Shown here piece after piece: positions 1 to 11,489 of a stretch of 64,000 nucleotides of DNA. The notes beneath the pieces were generated by a model. The model had not been told where the DNA came from and ran no database searches. It saw nothing but the letters and a program-made list of their open reading frames with translations. Source of the stretch: CAZGIF01 sp964526045 (lineage in GTDB: Bacteria; Patescibacteriota; Gracilibacteria; Absconditabacterales; Absconditicoccaceae); contig CAZGIF010000006.1 of NCBI GenBank assembly GCA_964526045.1, positions 51,834-115,833 of the forward strand. Direction: 5' to 3'. The translations under genes were made by a program, and so were the position numbers. The number at the start of each line of letters is the position of its first letter. Within the stretch, counting starts at the first letter, position 1.

Positions 1-537
1 TAAAACAACTGGTTCATCTATAGATCAGTCAAAATTTCCTCTCCAATCTACAGTATCCAAATGCAAATCAGCAAGCATTTCTTGAGCTATTTTACTCATT
101 TTTGCTTCCGTATACCTCATTGCAGCAGCTCAATCTCAGTCAATACTTCAAAAATTACCTTGTCAATCTACCAATGGATAACGTAATGACCATGGTTGAG
201 CCAAACGAACCATTGCTTCATACACACTCGAATCACCATGTGGATGGTATTTTCACAAAACCTCTCAGACAAGTCTTGCAGACTTTTTGTGTTTTGAATT
301 ATAGAAATTTTTCATATCAAACATAGCAAAAAGAATTCTTCTTATAACTGGTTTGAGTCAGTCTCTTGTATCAGGAAGTGCACGAGAAACAATTACTGTC
401 ATAGCATATTCGATATATGATTGTTTCATTTGTTTTTCCAAGGTTTCTTCTTGAATAACTTCACCAAGCAATCATCATGATTGTTTTATATCAGTCGTAT
501 TTTCTATTTCGAGATTGTCCGTGTCTTTTTCTACCAT
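1..537 (-). CDS. gyrA: DNA gyrase subunit A, N-terminal part (runs off the window)
   Basis: First 179 codons of the type II topoisomerase subunit that cuts and rejoins DNA. Visible are the N-terminal SYIEYAMTVIVSRALPDTRD block, the quinolone-pocket segment KYHPHGDSSVYEAM, and RYPLVDGQGNFGSIDGDGAA followed by AAMRYTE, which carries the catalytic tyrosine. Several invariant glycines in these blocks are TGA, one of the clearest signs of code 25. The ATG at 535-537 follows no in-frame alternative. GyrA and ParC are hard to separate from the N-terminus alone, but the GSIDGDGAAAMRYTE block fits GyrA. It is divergent from folC across a ~125-bp gap. The C-terminal part lies beyond base 1. Confidence 0.93.
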
Positions 538-662
538 AACATGTCTATTGATAATAAAATGTATTTTTTTATAACAAAAAAACTCCTGACACTAGAGTAC
601 ACTTTTGCTAGTACTTTTCAAGTCTATTACACATATGGAGATTTTAGATCTTGAAAACAATA

Positions 663-1991
663 ATGACACAACGCTACGAAAATACATTACAGTCAATATA
701 TAATTATATTCACAACCACAAAAAGCCCAGACCAAAGTGAGCATTCGGAATGGCAAGAATGAGGTTTTTGATGGAATTGCTTGGTAATCCTCAAAATTCA
801 TATCCTGTTATTCACATCATGGGGACATCTTGAAAGTGATCAACTGCAACAATTCTCAGTCATATTTGCGTTCAACATGGATACAAAACATGATTACATA
901 TATCTCCTCACCTCCAAGATATACGTGAAAGGTGTCAGATAAACAATTCTTTGGTCTCAAAAGAATCATTTGTAGAGACGTTTGATAGTATACAAGATGC
1001 AATAACAGCATGTGCTGCGTCAGCATTTTGAGAACCGACGTATTTTGAAATACTTACCGCAATGTATTATGTCCACTTTGCAAAAATCAAGGTTGATGTA
1101 GCTATCGTGGAAGCGTGATGTTGAGGATTATACGATTGATCAAATGTTGTTTCCAATCCACAAAAAATATGTATTATCACAAAGCAATGACTCGATCATC
1201 AAAATATATTAGGAAACAGTTTAGAAGAAATCACATTTAATGATGCGTGAAGTATATGGCCATGAAACGAGGTTGTTTCTTTGTATCATGAAGAGCAAAA
1301 TTGCAGAGACATTGTTTCATATACCTGCCAACAAAAAAATGCGAGACTGACTCGAGTCACGCACTGATCGACATTTTGTGACATACAAACATCACGCGAA
1401 AAGACCCAATTTGTTTATACAGACATACAAAATATACCCCATACATTTTCAACAAATTTGATCGGAAGTTTTCAAGCAGAAAATGCAAGTCTCGCACTTC
1501 GTGCTTTCGAAATTTTTAGCAAAAAACAAGAGCAATCTTTTAGTCCACAAAAAACACAAAATGCATTAGCAAACATACACCGATGATGAAGATGTGAACG
1601 AGTGCAAAAGTGAAAAACCTCATACTTGTTAGACGGAGCACATAATATACAAAAAATGCAACATTTTATCCAAACAGTACAGAATATATACACAGAGACA
1701 GACAAAACATTTGTCATTTCTTTCAAAGATTGAAAGGATTGGAAAGAAATGCTTGATATTTTAGCGACAGCGACACAACAGTTAATCTATGTAGATTTTG
1801 AAACAACACAAGATTTTTATCTACACTCGGTAGCTTTTGCTGATATACAACAGTATCTCAATGATGTTCATCCAGACATTCAACTCACTCACAAAACATT
1901 AGAGCATTGTTTTGACAAAACAACAAACCTTTTTGTCGTAACTGGTTCTTTGTATTTTGTTGGACATGTGAAAGATTATTTGCAACTGTAA
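663..1991 (+). CDS. folC: Folylpolyglutamate/dihydrofolate synthase
   Basis: 442 aa, normal for FolC, a cytosolic Mur-ligase-type ATPase that adds glutamate to folates. The P-loop GTSGKGST is at residues 54-61, with both inner glycines written TGA. HISPHLQDIRER follows at about residue 80. YFEILTAM and DVAIVEAG lie in the central domain, and LLDGAHN near residue 320 opens the C-terminal ligase domain. The ATG at 663 is the start: an ATG at 635 lies in another frame that stops at once. No other folate gene is in the window, so FolC may act on salvaged folate. Confidence 0.9.
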
Positions 1992-2006
1992 GTACAAGCA
2001 CGATAG

Positions 2007-5000
2007 CTACTCCTCTCCTGATAAGGATTCTCTCAATTGTTCAATTTTTAGTTGTTGATCAAGTATCGCTTGCGTAAACTTTGATGTTCGTATCACGTCT
2101 TGATGTTGTGGTATCTTCTCTTTGTCTCACAAATTCTGCAATCTCGAAGCAATAAGATCGGCAGTGATGGGTTTTGATCAGACAAAATTTATTATACCTT
2201 CTGGTGCCAATGATGCAACCAACTTTTGTGCAAAATCTTGATCTATCATCATATAAGACTTATTAAGTCATACACTATTATCTGTTATAGTAGCAGAAGG
2301 CTTTCAATTTAATCTTGACATAATATAACTATTATCAATTTTTACTCACTCATAGGTTTGTTTTCAAGATTCGAGACACACCTCATATATGACAACTTGT
2401 ATAATCAAATCTCTTATTTGTTGGTTTTGGGTGTCTGAGACATCTTTTCATTGTATTTGTATTTTGACTTCGCTTTTTTGAAATTCATCCAAAAGATATT
2501 TACTGACAACATCACGAAACGATCAGTCTTCAAATTGATCTTGAGACAAAACATAACGCTCAAGCGTACGTTTTTTTTCTATATCTGTCATATTTTCTAT
2601 AGATTTCTGTATTGGGAAAACATTCTCATCTGACAATCACAACAATGAGAACATAGAAAATGGAGGAAAAGTAGCAATCACCTTTGGGTCATACATACTC
2701 AACGTTGCTGTGACGTCGGTTTGGACTCGCTCTCCTTTCAAAGGATTTAGCGAAGTTGGCAAAAATCCTTCTGACCGCGCGTGAGATATTACATTATCTC
2801 ATCACAAAGTATTTTTGGGCAATCAAGAAACCGCTCTCGCTGGAAGTCAAAATGCTTTGCATGCTAGTACCCGCATATTATTACCAATATCACAATCTCA
2901 CACTATTTTTTTCTTTCACTCATAGGTTGCAAATTGCTCGTCATATCATGCAAGCACTCAATCAAGATATGTTTCGCGGCTTTTATAAAAATCATTGATA
3001 TCAGGACGATCTGTACTATAGACCAAAAGCTTGTGAAATCTATCTGCTAACTCTATAAACTGTCTTTTTCTCACATCTAAGGGAATCTTAACATTAAGCA
3101 ACTTAGTAAAATCAGCTGCAAAAAATCAATTTTGTTCCAAAAAAGAAATATAGTTTTTTTGAGATTCAGTTTGTTCAACAGTATTTCGTGGATCGATATC
3201 AGATCTCAATTCTCAATCTGGTCGTGAACGATCTATCAGAGCAGGAACATCCGTCAGAGCTTCTTTTTTGAGTTTGAGGTAGAGGTATCCCTTAGGAGTA
3301 GATTCTCATAATATAAGTTTGGTGACATCTTCTTCTGTTTTGTAACTACTAAGTTTTAGATCACTAGATTCAGTTGCATCCACTTTTTCTGATGTATCAA
3401 AAAAATACGACCCTATAGCATATCAGTCAGGAATTGGCAGAGTGTTTTCTTCTCATAGCTTCAGATTAGATACATCTATTGACATAAAAGCATCAGTATC
3501 TTTTGGTTTAGTTCATTTTTGGACTGTAGAGAGAGGTGTCTTTTTTCTTTCAATTTTTGTGCTTCTGAGATTTTTATCAACTCAAGAAAATGTTCACAGA
3601 CGTGCATGTCATACTGATACTGAATCGATACCTTGAGCATATCGTTGTGGAATTCAGTCAGACAAAGACAACATTCTTGTAAGATCAAATTCTCACATAC
3701 GAGCAGCCGAGTTATCAGAAACACTATTTATTTTTCCTCATTTCTGTTTTGGTTCAAATCAAAGAGATTCTTGATCGTCTGATCGGGTTGTTGAAAGATT
3801 AAGTTCACTTCATCATTCGTATTCAAGAACACCATAAAACTGTATTTTATTATTTTTTATAAGTAATAATGTTTTTGCACTTGGAGGTTGGTTTGATTTT
3901 TTTCTCCAAGCTTCATAGCTATATGGAAGATATACTCAACCTAGGTCATTACTTGACGATACTATTTTATTTATAGTAGTAAAGTCTGGAACAATAGGAC
4001 TTTTATAAAGGGTTAAAGTATAAATTGTCTTTAGAGTAGCTAGTGGAGATATATCTTCTACTTTACTATTTTGTAGCAATACAGTTCTTAGTCAAGTAGC
4101 ATTACTTAGACTATTTATGTTAGAGACTTTCGTAAAACCAAGATCTATTGATGTTAACTTTATTAATTTTGATAAAGAAGAAACATCAGATATGTCGTTT
4201 CCATTCAGATTAAGTCTCTCAATATTTATAAGTCAGGATAAAGGTTCTATATTAGTAATTTTATTTTTGGAAAACTCTACATAATTTAAGTTATATAAAT
4301 TCCTAATAGCAGAAATGTCAGATAGATTATTAGTTGAGAAGTCTATTGAAATTAAGTTATACAAATCTTTTATATACGATATATCAGAAATATTATTATT
4401 TCAAAATTGTGCTGACAACAAATTATCTAAATTGGCAATAGCAGAAATATCACTGATTTTATTATTATTCAAATATAAGAATTCCAAATTTCTACACCCA
4501 GAGAGAAAGTCTATATTTTCAATCTTATTCTGTATGACACTAAATTGTTTCAATTTTGTGAGCTTATTCATTGGTTCTGTCATAGAAATTTGATTATCAT
4601 CCAAAGATATATTTTCTAGATTTTCCAAGTCGGCGAGAGGAGATATATCGACTATCTTATTCTTACTAATTTGCAATATTTTTAGCTTTTTCAATTTTTT
4701 TAAAGCTGTTATGTCTTCAATTTGATTATTAGACAGATCAAGTTTCTCTAGGTTTGCCATATTCTTTATCCAAGAAATATCTGACAAGCTGGCACTCTCT
4801 AAGCTTAAGTATTTTAGTTTTGTAAACTGTGATAAGTTTATAACATCAGAAACTAATGATCATTGAGAACCTGATAAATCAAGGTATTCAAGGTTCTTAA
4901 ATTCATTTATGACAACATTTCGATGTCACTCAGGTAATAATATTGCTCACCTACAAACAAAATATTTTACTGCAAGGTATCCATCTAATTCTTTCTTTTT

Positions 5001-5600
5001 ATGTTCGTAATCAAGCAGATTTAGTGGATAAACATCTTTTTTCAGCCTATAAAAAAAAGTTTCAAACTGAGTAGTACTATTAATTTGAATTTTATCTACC
5101 ATCCCTGCTTTCAAAAAATCTACCATTATCTCATCCTGATTAAAAAGATTGATATTAGTCCCATCCCCATCTATCTTTAAAGTTTCAGTTACTGATTTAG
5201 AAGATATTTTTCACTCTTGATACGCTCTCTCAACTACCAATATAAATCACTTACGAGCTTTTTCGTCTTTAAGATCTAGTTGTATTTTTCAAGAATTATA
5301 ATCGATAGAATTATCTTTTTTCCATGTTCATCTCAAAGTTCAATCTCGATTCAAAGTTCAATCTCTATTAACGTAACTTTCTTTGTGCATTCGTGACAAA
5401 ATATCTAATTTACCATTTTTGATAAACTGATCAATATTCATTGATGTTTTTTCAGTATCATTTTTGTTATTCAAAAAATTGGAAGAAATTTTTTCTTGAG
5501 TGACGTCCGTCTGTCATTTCACGGTACCAAGTCAGACACTCACAGTCAAAGCTAGACTTAGTGCTAATTTTCAAAGTACTTTTCAAAAATTCTTTTTCAT
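2007..5600 (-). CDS. Secreted leucine-rich-repeat protein with transglutaminase-like domain
   Basis: 1197 aa in one frame with many TGA glycines. The N-terminus (MKKNFGKVLGKLALSLALTV) is a signal peptide. Residues ~220-520 hold about twelve internalin/SDS22-type leucine-rich repeats of the form LxxLxLxxNxISDISxIxxL. A region of unknown fold follows. At about residues 830-960 there is a papain-like transglutaminase core: Cys in IVGDCDIGNNMRVLACKAFG, then GLPARAVSG, His in SHARSEGF and Asp in VQTDVTAT. LRRs usually bind proteins; bacterial transglutaminase-like domains are often peptidases or crosslinkers. The combination on a secreted protein suggests a surface-contact effector, which is inference. 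It ends with TAG 16 bp beyond the convergent folC. Confidence 0.85.
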
Positions 5601-5777
5601 ACTATAAAATTTGTAATACAGAATAAAAATGTGGAGAAATATGTATAAGCTTATTGTACGTATTTTGCAATTACAATCAAATTTTGTAATCAAAACACAC
5701 AAAAATAAACCAAAATAGTATTGCTTGTCAGATTTATTTTTTTATAAAAGTCAAATACTTTATATTTTTCAATACTT
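5601..5777. other. AT-rich intergenic region between divergent genes
   Basis: 177 bp between the starts of the LRR protein and sppA. It is very AT-rich and must hold both promoters. No single -35/-10 pair stands out and no RNA gene was recognised. Confidence 0.4.
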
Positions 5778-6926
5778 ATGAAAAAATCAATTAGTTCATT
5801 TTTTGGATATATTCGACATGATATCATACTTTATAGCGTCAAACGAGTATGAACTGCTGTATGAAGAATCATTGTGTGAATTTTTTTCTTATCCTTTGTT
5901 GCGTGATTTTTTGGGTGATTTGGATGATTTGATATGGAGTCTTGAGAGTGAAATGTCTACTACCCTACATACTGATATGACTATCAATATGGAAATTCTG
6001 AAAGTGATAAATATATTGTCTCACTACCAATACAATGAGTAATTTTGGGGAAAAGCGAGTGAGCGTCTCCATTGTTTGGGATGCAAGGCGTGACATTTGG
6101 ATACAATATAAAACGTATGCTCTATGAACTTGCCGACCATCCAGAATTATTTGATAATATTCATGGAATAGTTCTCGAGATACAATCTCCAGGATGAACA
6201 ATCTTTGGATCGCAAGCAATCAGTGACTGAGTTACATACTACAAACAAAAAACAGGAAATCCAGTATATGCTGTGATAGTCTGACTTGGTGCATCTGGGT
6301 GATATCGATCAGCGGTTTCTGCAGACAAAGTCTTTGCAGATCATGGTAGTTTGATTTGATCAATTGGAGTTATAGCATGACCATTTGCACGTTATAACAA
6401 TGTTGTAGAAGAAAACGGTGGGATTTTTGCAGGGTGAGTCCGTACAACAGACGGGATTGATTATACATACCTTACTGCAGGAGAGTGAAAAGACTTTTGA
6501 AATCCACACAGAAACATGACGTCCAAAGAAAAAGGGATTTTTCAACAATGACTTGACGCATCATATGATGAATTCGTAAATCATGTAGCAGAAGCCAGAG
6601 ATATTGATCCAAATTTTATTAAAAACACAATTTGAGCATATGCATATGACAACTCTCAAGCCAAAAAATACAAACTCATAGATGATACTGCATCAGTAGA
6701 AGAAGTATATTGAAAAATCATTCGAGATGTAACACAAAAAAAAGATATACCTGACTCATTACAAGTTGTACAAATGTATGAGTCTGTGAGTCCATTTGAT
6801 CAACTATTGATGTGAGTTGTCGGAAATGAGACACAAAGTTCTGTTCAAGCAAGTATCGTTTCATTTTGTAGTCAACAAGCTAGTATATTAGCATATTATT
6901 GACATACAAATACACTATGTCAATAG
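5778..6926 (+). CDS. sppA: Signal peptide peptidase SppA-like serine protease (S49)
   Basis: 382 aa with one N-terminal membrane segment (about residues 24-50). The protease-IV fold follows: IHGIVLEIQSPGG near 130-140, then GLGASGGYRSAVSADKVFAD with the nucleophile Ser173, then GSLIGSIGVIAGP. Bacterial SppA uses a Ser-Lys dyad to clear signal peptides in the membrane; the matching lysine was not pinned down. The length fits the short (about 300-aa core) bacterial SppA forms. Glycines of the serine loop are encoded by TGA in part. The ATG at 5778 is the first start in frame. Confidence 0.88.
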
Positions 6927-7034
6927 TTGGCTTGCATTTTTATTATATATTATTACACTCAAAAAAAAGTTTTCTCAGCTGATTAGGGTATAAAAAAAAC
7001 CACAATTATGGTTTATAGTTTACCAACACACCAT

Positions 7035-7871
7035 ATGTCAGAATGTCCACAAATGAATCCAGGTTCAGCACGTTCAGATAAGACACCGCCTATTTCTTTT
7101 GCTAAAGAAGAATATAGAAAAGCGATACATGCTTGGCTTCGCAACTGAGAAAACAACTTAATGTTTGGCAACAACATTCATGAATTTTTGGAGATTCAGC
7201 GTAAAGTGCTTCAAGAATGCCTCTATGAAACAGCAGTCTGATGATATAAATACATACTACAACACTCAAACAAAGTTGTTCTATGGACACAATGAGATCG
7301 TTGGAATCAAGAATTTAAAATCCAGTCTTGTTGATTGTTACGCACTATCGCTCATCATATACTATGAGAAAAAACTCAATATTCTAAAAACGTCCTAGAT
7401 ATTTATAATCGCGTTATACTAGAAATACATAATGATAAAGTAAAACAATTATGAAATATCATAAATAGAAGAACAAGAAATACTGAAGAAATATATAAAA
7501 ACTATGTTCTAATTGATGATAGAATAGAGAATCTTTTGTGAGCGTACAAAGAAATAAAAAACTCCTGAATACCAAGTTATTTTGTGTGGATTCTAGACCC
7601 TAGACACAACAATGCTATAGACAAATCCAATTATATAAATAATGTTCGAAAAAAAATCGAAGAAAGTGATGATGCAGAATGATTTTTGAAATATTTGCTA
7701 GTTGATGATAATTTTAATGCTTCTTTATTGTGAGATATAATTCAAACAAAAAATCTTCAAGATGTGTTGTTTCTTGTGGATTTTGACTCAGTTGTCTTTA
7801 ATACCCAAAAATATATAGAAAACTGTACTGAAAAAATATTGGAATTTGTTTTTGAAAAGAAAAAATCATAA
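7035..7871 (+). CDS. Hypothetical protein, soluble
   Basis: 278 aa, not recognised. It has no signal peptide or membrane segment and is rich in Lys, Asn and Ile with long helical stretches (for example LEIQRKVLQECLYE and DVLFLVDFDSVVFN). Eight or more in-frame TGA codons read as glycine. An in-frame ATG at 7008 would add nine residues. The start at 7035 (MSECPQMNPG) was preferred, without a clear ribosome-binding site for either. It lies ~110 bp downstream of sppA on the same strand and converges on the small membrane gene that follows. Confidence 0.7.
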
Positions 7872-7898
7872 CTTTAAACACATAAATTTTTGTTATTT

Positions 7899-8171
7899 TT
7901 AGTCAGAATCATTTTTTTTGTTTTTTTGTAATTTTTTGTACGCATCGTATCATAGTCGCACCACGACTCCTCCACCGACAACTACCATAAACAATGTAGA
8001 AAGATATGACAAACGATCGTTTGAAAAACATTCACGAACACCAACACGTCCAATATCGAAGCATCACGTTACAAGTCATTGATATAATCTAAGAAGTGCA
8101 ATACATCAGATACAAACAGATCAAATTAGTTTTGTCCAAAGCAGCCATTTTGGTTCATTTTTTTTCATCAT
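7899..8171 (-). CDS. Small membrane protein, unknown function
   Basis: 90 aa (two adjacent ATGs; start taken at 8171). Two hydrophobic segments are visible: about residues 14-33 (IGSVCIGCIALLRLYQGL) and about 63-76 (LFMVVVGGGVVVRL), followed by a Lys-rich tail. The first segment faintly recalls YidD, but the YidD cysteines are absent, so no family is assigned. It has its own promoter space of about 140 bp shared with the divergent znuA. Confidence 0.62.
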
Positions 8172-8313
8172 AGATGGGATCAAAAATAAATATATTATGC
8201 AACATTTGTAATCAAATAAAGCAATAATACAACAAAAAGATTAAATGAAATAATATTGCATTTATAAAACAAAATAATATGATGCATGTATATTTTAGTT
8301 TTTTTTTATAAAC

Positions 8314-9294
8314 ATGATCAAAAAAATAACAATTAGTCTAGCATTTATTATTTGTTTTACCGGTCTTGTGTGATGTAGTTCATTAGACAAACAAATAAAA
8401 AACATATGAGACACTCCATCTGTAGTCACATCTATACCACCTTTGTATGCACATACAACTGCCATTCTTTGAGAAAAATGAACTGTAACAAACCTTGTAA
8501 ATCCATGAGTATCAGTGCACTATCGAGAACCGACATCCAATGACATCAAAGCTTTGGAACAAGCTGATGCAATAGTATTTAATTGACTTCACTTAGAAGA
8601 GTTTTTAGATAAGAAGAAATATAACGCAATTGATACTAGCAAAAATATAAATTTGATTGCTTTTTGAGATAGTGATAAAACTGCAATACAAGAAGAACAT
8701 GAAGGTGAAGAACATAACGAAAATCATGAAGAAGACTGACATGAAGATCATAAGCATGGAGAATATGATCCACACGTACGGTTAGATCCTCGCGCTAGTA
8801 TTATACAAACACAAAATATTCTACAAGGTCTTACTAGTTCACCATCGTATGAATATTTTGCAAACAACGCAAAAACATATATACAAAAACTTGAACAGTT
8901 AGATACAGAGATTAAAGAACAACTCGCTTCAATTGAAAAACAAAATTTTGTTGTCTTTCATGAAGCATTTTGATATTATATTGCTAGATATTGACTACAA
9001 GATCAATACAAATGAGCTATAAAATCATTTGATGGACAAGAACCTAGTGCACAACAAATAGCTACACTTATTTCAACTCTCAAAAGTAACAATGTAAAAA
9101 TCATATTTACAGAACCACAGTTTTCGCCAGATATCCTTACCATTATTGCAGAAGAAGTAGATTGATTGGTGGTGAAACAAATAGATCCACTCTGAAAAAC
9201 ACTGTCACCAAACTGATACATCGAAAACATGAAAGACATAACACAACAATTTATTTCTGCTTTTGAGCAAGTCTATGAAGACAAAAATACATAA
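8314..9294 (+). CDS. znuA: Zinc/manganese ABC transporter substrate-binding lipoprotein
   Basis: 326 aa, cluster A-I metal-binding protein. The lipobox LVGC places the lipidated Cys at residue 21. VVTSIPPLYAHT opens the mature protein, and VNPGVSVHYREPT sits where the first metal His normally lies. A His/Glu/Asp-rich loop spans residues ~125-150 (HEGEEHNENHEEDGHEDHKH), typical of zinc-specific members. VVFHEAFGYY and IIFTEPQFSP supply the later ligand motifs. It is the first gene of the import operon, 16 bp before the ATPase frame. Zinc is the likeliest substrate because of the His-rich loop; manganese cannot be excluded. Confidence 0.9.
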
Positions 9295-9310
9295 AAGCAA
9301 TATACTATTA

Positions 9311-9991
9311 TGAGTCAAAAATCTGTGTATAACATATGGTAAGAAAAAAATTCTTTCAGATGTGAATTTTGATATTTCAGCAGGGGAAATCGTTTGTCTG
9401 ATATGACCAAATGGTGCATGAAAATCTAGTTTAATACAATGTTTGTTATGAACACATAGCTCTTTTACATGAAAGGTAACTCGTACAGGGACTCGTTTGT
9501 GATATGTTCCTCAAAAAACATCATTTTCTCCATACTTTTCATTGCAAGTAAAAGACTTTTTTGCATTGCACACGCAAGTGATTGACCAACTCGAACTACA
9601 AAACCTCATAAAAAAATTTACTATCTGACAGCTGTTAGAGACAAAATTATCAGATTTGTCATGATGAGAAATTCAAAAAGTTTTGTTAGTATACGCGCTT
9701 ATGTCAAATCCAGAATTACTCATATTAGATGAACCCACAGCATGAATCGATGTGTTATGAGAAAAGACATTTTATTCTACACTGCTAGATGTAGCAAAAA
9801 AATGAACTGCTGTATTGCTCGTATCTCACGATGTCCATGCAGTTTTGGCTTGTGCAGACAAAATCTTGTTTTTGCATGCGTGCTCGTGTTGTGTTGAACA
9901 TATTCATTCTTGATCACCAGTCCATTCCACGTGAGTATTGTGAGAATATTTAGCTCCATTTTTGCATACACATCAGCAATGTAAACATTAA
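9311..9991 (+). CDS. znuC: Zinc-type ABC transporter ATP-binding protein (start codon unclear)
   Basis: About 226 aa, ATPase of the importer. Walker A is IGPNGAGKSSL with two TGA glycines, the Q-loop is GYVPQKTSFSP, the signature is LSGGEIQKVLL, Walker B is LLILDEPTAGID, and the switch is LLVSHDVHA. The C-terminus is His/Cys-rich (LHACSCCVEHIHS, THQQCKH). The reading frame is open from 9311, but the only nearby ATG (9310-9312) is one base out of frame; one A fewer in the A5 run at 9317-9321 would join them as MSQNLCITYGKKKIL. Either there is a one-base error or a non-ATG start is used. The permease follows 26 bp downstream. Confidence 0.85.
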
Positions 9992-10017
9992 TTTTGTAAT
10001 ATAGAATAGTAGATTTT

Positions 10018-10854
10018 ATGTATTATGCAACCATGCAAGATATCTTATTAGGATTCGTTGAACCACTTCAGTATTGATTTTTTGTACGTGCATTGATCGC
10101 TGCAACCATAAGTGCAATACTTTTTGGTTTATTATGAAGTTTTGTTTTGTTGCGTCGCGAAGGAAATATTGCTCATACTCTCTCTCACTTTTCTTTGTTG
10201 GGTGTTGCAATAGGAATCGCTGGATCTTTCAATCTTTCACTCAGTTCTTTCATTTCAATTGTTGTTTGTATATGAATCATTTTATGGTTACAAAAATATA
10301 AAGACTTTGGGAAAGAGTCTATTAATGAGCTAGTCTCGCAATGAGGACTCGTTTTGGCGCTTTTGATATTTTGAATGTATACATGATACCTTTGAAGCAT
10401 AGAAAACTTTTTGTTTGGGAATATACTTTTGTTATCAACACAAGACATACGAGTTTTGGCTGTAACGCTCATCGTTGTCAGTGGAATATTTTTTATGTAT
10501 CATAAACAGTTTTTTTTGATTAGTTTTCAAAAAGAATTAGCCATCTGACAAGGAATCAACATACAGCTTTATGAGTGATTGTATTTGTTGTGTTTGGGGT
10601 GTGCTGTGTCTTTTAGTATCAAGATTTTATGAGTATTGCTTGTGACATCTTTTTTGCTTGTCCCAAGTATGATTAGTAGATTTTTTGCGAAAACGTATAA
10701 GCAAAATTTTATTATTCCAATTGGTATAGGAATAGGGACAAGTATCGTATGACTGTATAGTTCATACGCACGAGACATCGCGAGTGGTCCAGCAATTATT
10801 GCGACGATGTTATTGGTTTTTTTGTTTGCGATCATAAGACATACACGTAGCTAG
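10018..10854 (+). CDS. znuB: Zinc-type ABC transporter permease
   Basis: 278 aa, ABC-3 family inner-membrane permease with seven to eight predicted helices. Family marks are FVRALIAATISAILFGLLGS near residue 22, SHFSLLGVAIG in place of the usual SHAVLPGV block, and LLVTSFLLVPSMISR. Many helix glycines are TGA. An alternative start is the ATG at 10033. With znuA and znuC it forms a complete importer; no Zur-type operator could be recognised upstream of znuA. Confidence 0.88.
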
Positions 10855-10914
10855 GGGTTGATTTATAGTACAAATTTTGTATATAATGAGTATTATTTTA
10901 CAAACATCCCAAAA

Positions 10915-11397
10915 ATGAAAAAGCATTTTCAATCAATAAATTATATAATATTTGTTCAATCACTCTTGGCAACATTATGATCATTATATTATGGATTTTA
11001 TGGAGATCCAGTTGTTAATATAGCTAGTGGGAACTTATTTGATCCTGCAAATGCTTTGTTACCTTGTGAATTATGTTGGTATGCAAGAATACTTATGTAT
11101 CCTATTGTATTGCTTTCTTTAGTTGGAATTCTCAAAAAAAAGTCTGACTATATTTGGTATATTATCCCACAAGTCATATTGTGAATTGCATTGGAAATCT
11201 ATCACTACCTCTTACAAAAAACAGCTATAACAAATAGCTTTACATGTACTCTTGCAAATCCATGTGAGGCACTAGAAGTTAATTATCTGTGATTTATAAC
11301 AATTCCTTTCCTTTGCTTGACTGCGTTTCTTGTTATTTTGTGAGCTTGTATCTACGCAATTCGCAAAAATAATCAACATAGTTATGACGATATGTAA
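10915..11397 (+). CDS. DsbB/BdbC-like disulfide bond formation protein
   Basis: 160 aa, four predicted membrane helices. The first external pair CELC is at residues 51-54, and a second pair is C111/C117 (CTLANPCEAL), the arrangement of quinone-coupled thiol oxidases that recharge DsbA-like proteins. PCELCWYARILMYP is diagnostic for the BdbC/DsbB group. It sits 60 bp after znuB and 92 bp before the cysteine-rich Kazal protein, which would need disulfides outside the membrane, so a working link is plausible. No DsbA partner lies in the window. Confidence 0.87.
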
Positions 11398-11489
11398 GAA
11401 AACTATAATCTTATAAAATCTTGTTACATTTGGATAGACTGATTCGTATACTTTATACAATCAGTTTTTTTTATTATTTATATATTATA

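Noticed and set aside
6991..7020. Hairpin with T run readable on the minus strand
   Set aside because: No minus-strand gene lies upstream and the stem is only six A/T-rich pairs, so it is not supported as a terminator.
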